Assembly (NCBI RefSeq): GCF_025698545.1
Contig: NC_068576.1
Span: 47,857,890 to 47,921,889, forward strand
DNA length: 64,000 nucleotides
Direction of reading: 5' to 3'
DNA from: Gossypium raimondii
Taxonomy: Eukaryota > Streptophyta > Magnoliopsida > Malvales > Malvaceae
Position 1 is the first letter of the stretch; each line of letters opens with the position of its first letter. This document shows, piece after piece, positions 61,756 through 64,000 of this stretch. A model generated the notes under the pieces. It made no database searches. It saw only the letters and a list, made by a program, of their open reading frames with translations, and was not told where the DNA came from. Made by a program: the position numbers and the translations under genes.

Positions 61756-63107
61756 GTACGTATTTAACCCATGCTGGTAACGTTGGTCTAATTTCTTGTG
61801 AATCTATGCGCATCATTTATTCCTAACTTCACTCAGACTTTGCTCTTTTTCATTGTATTACATGTCTTAGCTTCCTGCGCATGATATTCTTGCACTATCC
61901 AACAAGGAAAAACATGTTTTATTAGAATTTGTTGCAAAACCATATAAATTTAGACCTTATATTCACTTTAGTCGAATAAGTAAGCATAAAGCAAAGCAAC
62001 TAATTCAATTTTATAATAATCTTTATATGATTCTTTTCTCCTTTTAATGTTTATTTGTCAAGTTGAGTCATGTGTGTTATTTAGATATGATATATTTTGT
62101 CTAGATTATCATTAACATAATAATAAATTGTGATAATGTTATGATTCACATAAATTTTAACATCTAAAGAGACTAAAATAAACTTTACATAATAGTACTT
62201 AAGCTTTTAAAATCCCAAGTTTGAGTTGAGTGAATTTTTTCTCAAATTTATTTTATTAACTTGTAATTCTTAACTTTTAAAAGATCATGTTGAGGTTATT
62301 TAATTTAAATTGAGTTGTGCAAAGCCTGGCGTGTTGGGCAATTTTATTAGATATTATTGCTACATTCAAATTAGGATGAGGTAATGGCTTGACTTCACAC
62401 AGTTTGAGCTGTAGAGTTGAGTTTCAACTTCCAATTTTTTTTATTTTTATTTTTTACCATTGCACTCATGATTTGTTGCTCAACTATAATATTAAATTCT
62501 CAATTTGGACTTACCTATTTTTGTCCCTAAATATGAAAATTGTGAATAGTTGATCTTGTAGCGGAAAATGAATGTTTGAAGAACTATTTATTTATCGAAA
62601 TGGTAAAGCATGGCAGTTACTAGAGAAGATAGAGACGTGTCATTTTTTAATTGGATTTCTACATTCCATGCACTATATTCAAACAACATCTAATTTTCTA
62701 GCTAAGGAGGGAATGAAAAGCGAAGGAAGTACTTGTTGGATTGAGGAAGCTCCGGCGTCTATTATTCACCAGAGGACGGGGTTGGATAAGGTTTATAGAT
62801 ATGAGAATAAAGATTGTTGGATTCTGGCTCTATTTTTAGTTTAAGCTCACTAAAAGTCTTACTCATTATGCTTGAGTCTTTCGCATTATTGAACAAAGTT
62901 ATCTTCACCAAACCTAGCATCTAGAAACCACGTAAAAAAAAGAAAAAACAATTGTTCAAAAAAATAGTAAAAATACACAAAAAAAGTTAATTTTCTTTTT
63001 TAATCGAATAAGCTGCAAAGTTGATACATTTCCCAAATGTAACTTTGTGAGAAACGATTGTATTACTAACAGTCCTGTGTAAGCGGTAAGATTTAAAATC
63101 TTGAAAC
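61756..63107. other. Intergenic DNA
   Basis: AT-rich. Apart from the LINE-like fragment at 62572-62844, no gene is seen. Confidence 0.5.
62572..62844 (+). pseudogene. Possible RNase H-domain remnant of a LINE
   Basis: A 90-codon frame contains HSMHYIQTTSNFLAKEGMKS. This resembles the last part of plant LINE RNase H domains, where a conserved 'xxAD.LAKEG' stretch follows the final active-site region; here the Asp position reads Asn. There is no upstream catalytic part and no reverse transcriptase nearby. The match is short, so confidence is low. Confidence 0.4.
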
Positions 63108-64000
63108 TAGGGGTGAGTAAAACTCGATTCGACTCGAAAAAATCGAAAAAATTCGAATTTTGAGTTAAACGAATCGAGTTATTCGAATCAACTCAAATTT
63201 TTTTTCGAATTTCGAGTTCGAATCGAGTTGAGTTTTCAAATTCGAATAACTCGAATAATTCGAATATCAAACTATAATATTTTACATTTTTACCCCAAAC
63301 TCCCAAACATTTTTACTTTTCCCTCAAAACTTTTACTCCTTCCCACTTTCCCCCCAAAACTTTTACTCCCCTCCCCTCCCAACCCCCCAATCAACCCAAA
63401 ATCCATTTCCCACCAAAATTTTACTCACCCATTTATTTTTTCTCAAAATTTTACTCCCAAAAACCCTCAAAACCTTTTATTTTGCCCCAAAATTTTTACT
63501 CCCTCCCACTTTTCCCCTAAAACTTTTATTCTCTTCCCATCCCACCTCCCATCTATCTCAAACCCTCCCCCCTCCAATTTTTTTTAATATTTTCCCTCCA
63601 AAATTTTACCCCCTATTTACTTTCCCTCAAACTTTTATTCCCCAAAATTTTTTATTTTTCCCCTAAACTTTTACTTCTCACTCTCAAATAAAAAATCAAA
63701 ATTATCCAAAAAAAATCACTAAACATAAATAGTAATAATTTTATTTATATTTACTATTTATATTATTAAATTAAATTTCACATTTTATATTATTTATATT
63801 ATTGAATTGTTTAGTCATATTGAATATTTATATTAAAATTGAATTATTAATTATGCCATAAAATATTCGTGTTAAAATTTTATATTGGTATTAATTTCAC
63901 ATTTTATTTTTAAAATAACTTTTATTAAAAATCATATTTTTACATTTAATATATTTTTAATTCTAAAATACATAGTGACAAGAATCAAGATTATTGAAAC
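63108..64000 (+). mobile_element. Left end of a repeat element running off the window
   Basis: It starts TAGGGGTGAGTAAAACTCGA, which fits a hAT-like terminus, followed by about 150 bp packed with TTCGAA / ACTCGAAT words on both strands. It then passes into a C/T/A tract with almost no G (63263-63731) and an AT-rich part up to the window end. The right end and any target duplication are outside the window, so the class is uncertain. Confidence 0.5.
63263..63731 (+). repeat. Nearly G-free tract with repeated AAAACTTTTACTCCC words
   Basis: Between the G near 63262 and the one at 63732 I find a single G (63484). The tract consists of loose repeats of AAAACTTTTACTCCC and CCCTCCCA words. Long open frames across it come from this composition and not from a gene. 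Confidence 0.9.

Noticed and set aside
63228-63587. 119-codon frame rich in Pro, Leu and Phe
   Set aside because: It runs through the nearly G-free tract, where stop codons needing G are impossible and the rest are rare.

Overview
The window is AT-rich plant nuclear DNA with short introns, GT-AG splice sites and dense transposable-element debris. The protein families and repeat families (long Ty3/gypsy-type LTRs beginning TGTAACACCCC and ending GGGCTGTTACA, GCGGCG-rich CACTA ends, small hAT elements with GGCCCGGCC-type ends) look like cotton (Gossypium) or a close Malvaceae relative. That assignment is inferred from recognition, not from a search.

Host genes rebuilt exon by exon: an NPF2-type NRT1/PTR transporter (minus, 6648-8873); an HD-Zip I homeobox factor of the HAT5/AtHB1 type whose 5' leader carries an upstream ORF (minus, 20905-21979, uORF 22162-22245); an NPF4.6/AIT1-like transporter (plus, 40001-43187); a tRNA-Ala(AGC) (44108-44180); a compact VDAC-like mitochondrial porin (minus, 45207-46456); and two RTM2-like small heat-shock-domain proteins with C-terminal membrane anchors (minus, 57295-58463 and 60945-61650). 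The genes are unrelated neighbours, each with its own promoter. Only the two RTM2-like genes form a family cluster.

Mobile DNA explains most of the rest. Four solo LTRs of 2.8-3.3 kb have perfect 5-bp target duplications: 808-3911, 11799-14569, and a nested pair, 50675-53800 inside 48549-54938. The outer member of the pair sits in a minus-strand Ty1/copia gag pseudogene, four codons after its start. The inner member has two LTR starts 54 bp apart. Small non-autonomous elements include a hAT family (two copies with perfect 8-bp duplications), two PIF/Harbinger-like MITEs with TTA or TAA duplications, and older dispersed AT-rich repeats. LINE remnants lie at 24950-25640 and probably 62572-62844.

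The most striking object is a 6.4-kb CACTA-like element (25646-32027, flanked by ATC). Between its GCGGCG-rich ends it carries exon fragments of at least three recognisable host genes, all on the plus strand with their introns: ribosomal protein L8, a RAD6/UBC2-type ubiquitin-conjugating enzyme and Pescadillo. A fourth unidentified fragment splices in frame. This is the signature of a gene-capturing Pack-type transposon. The window ends inside another repeat that has about 470 bases with a single G on the plus strand.
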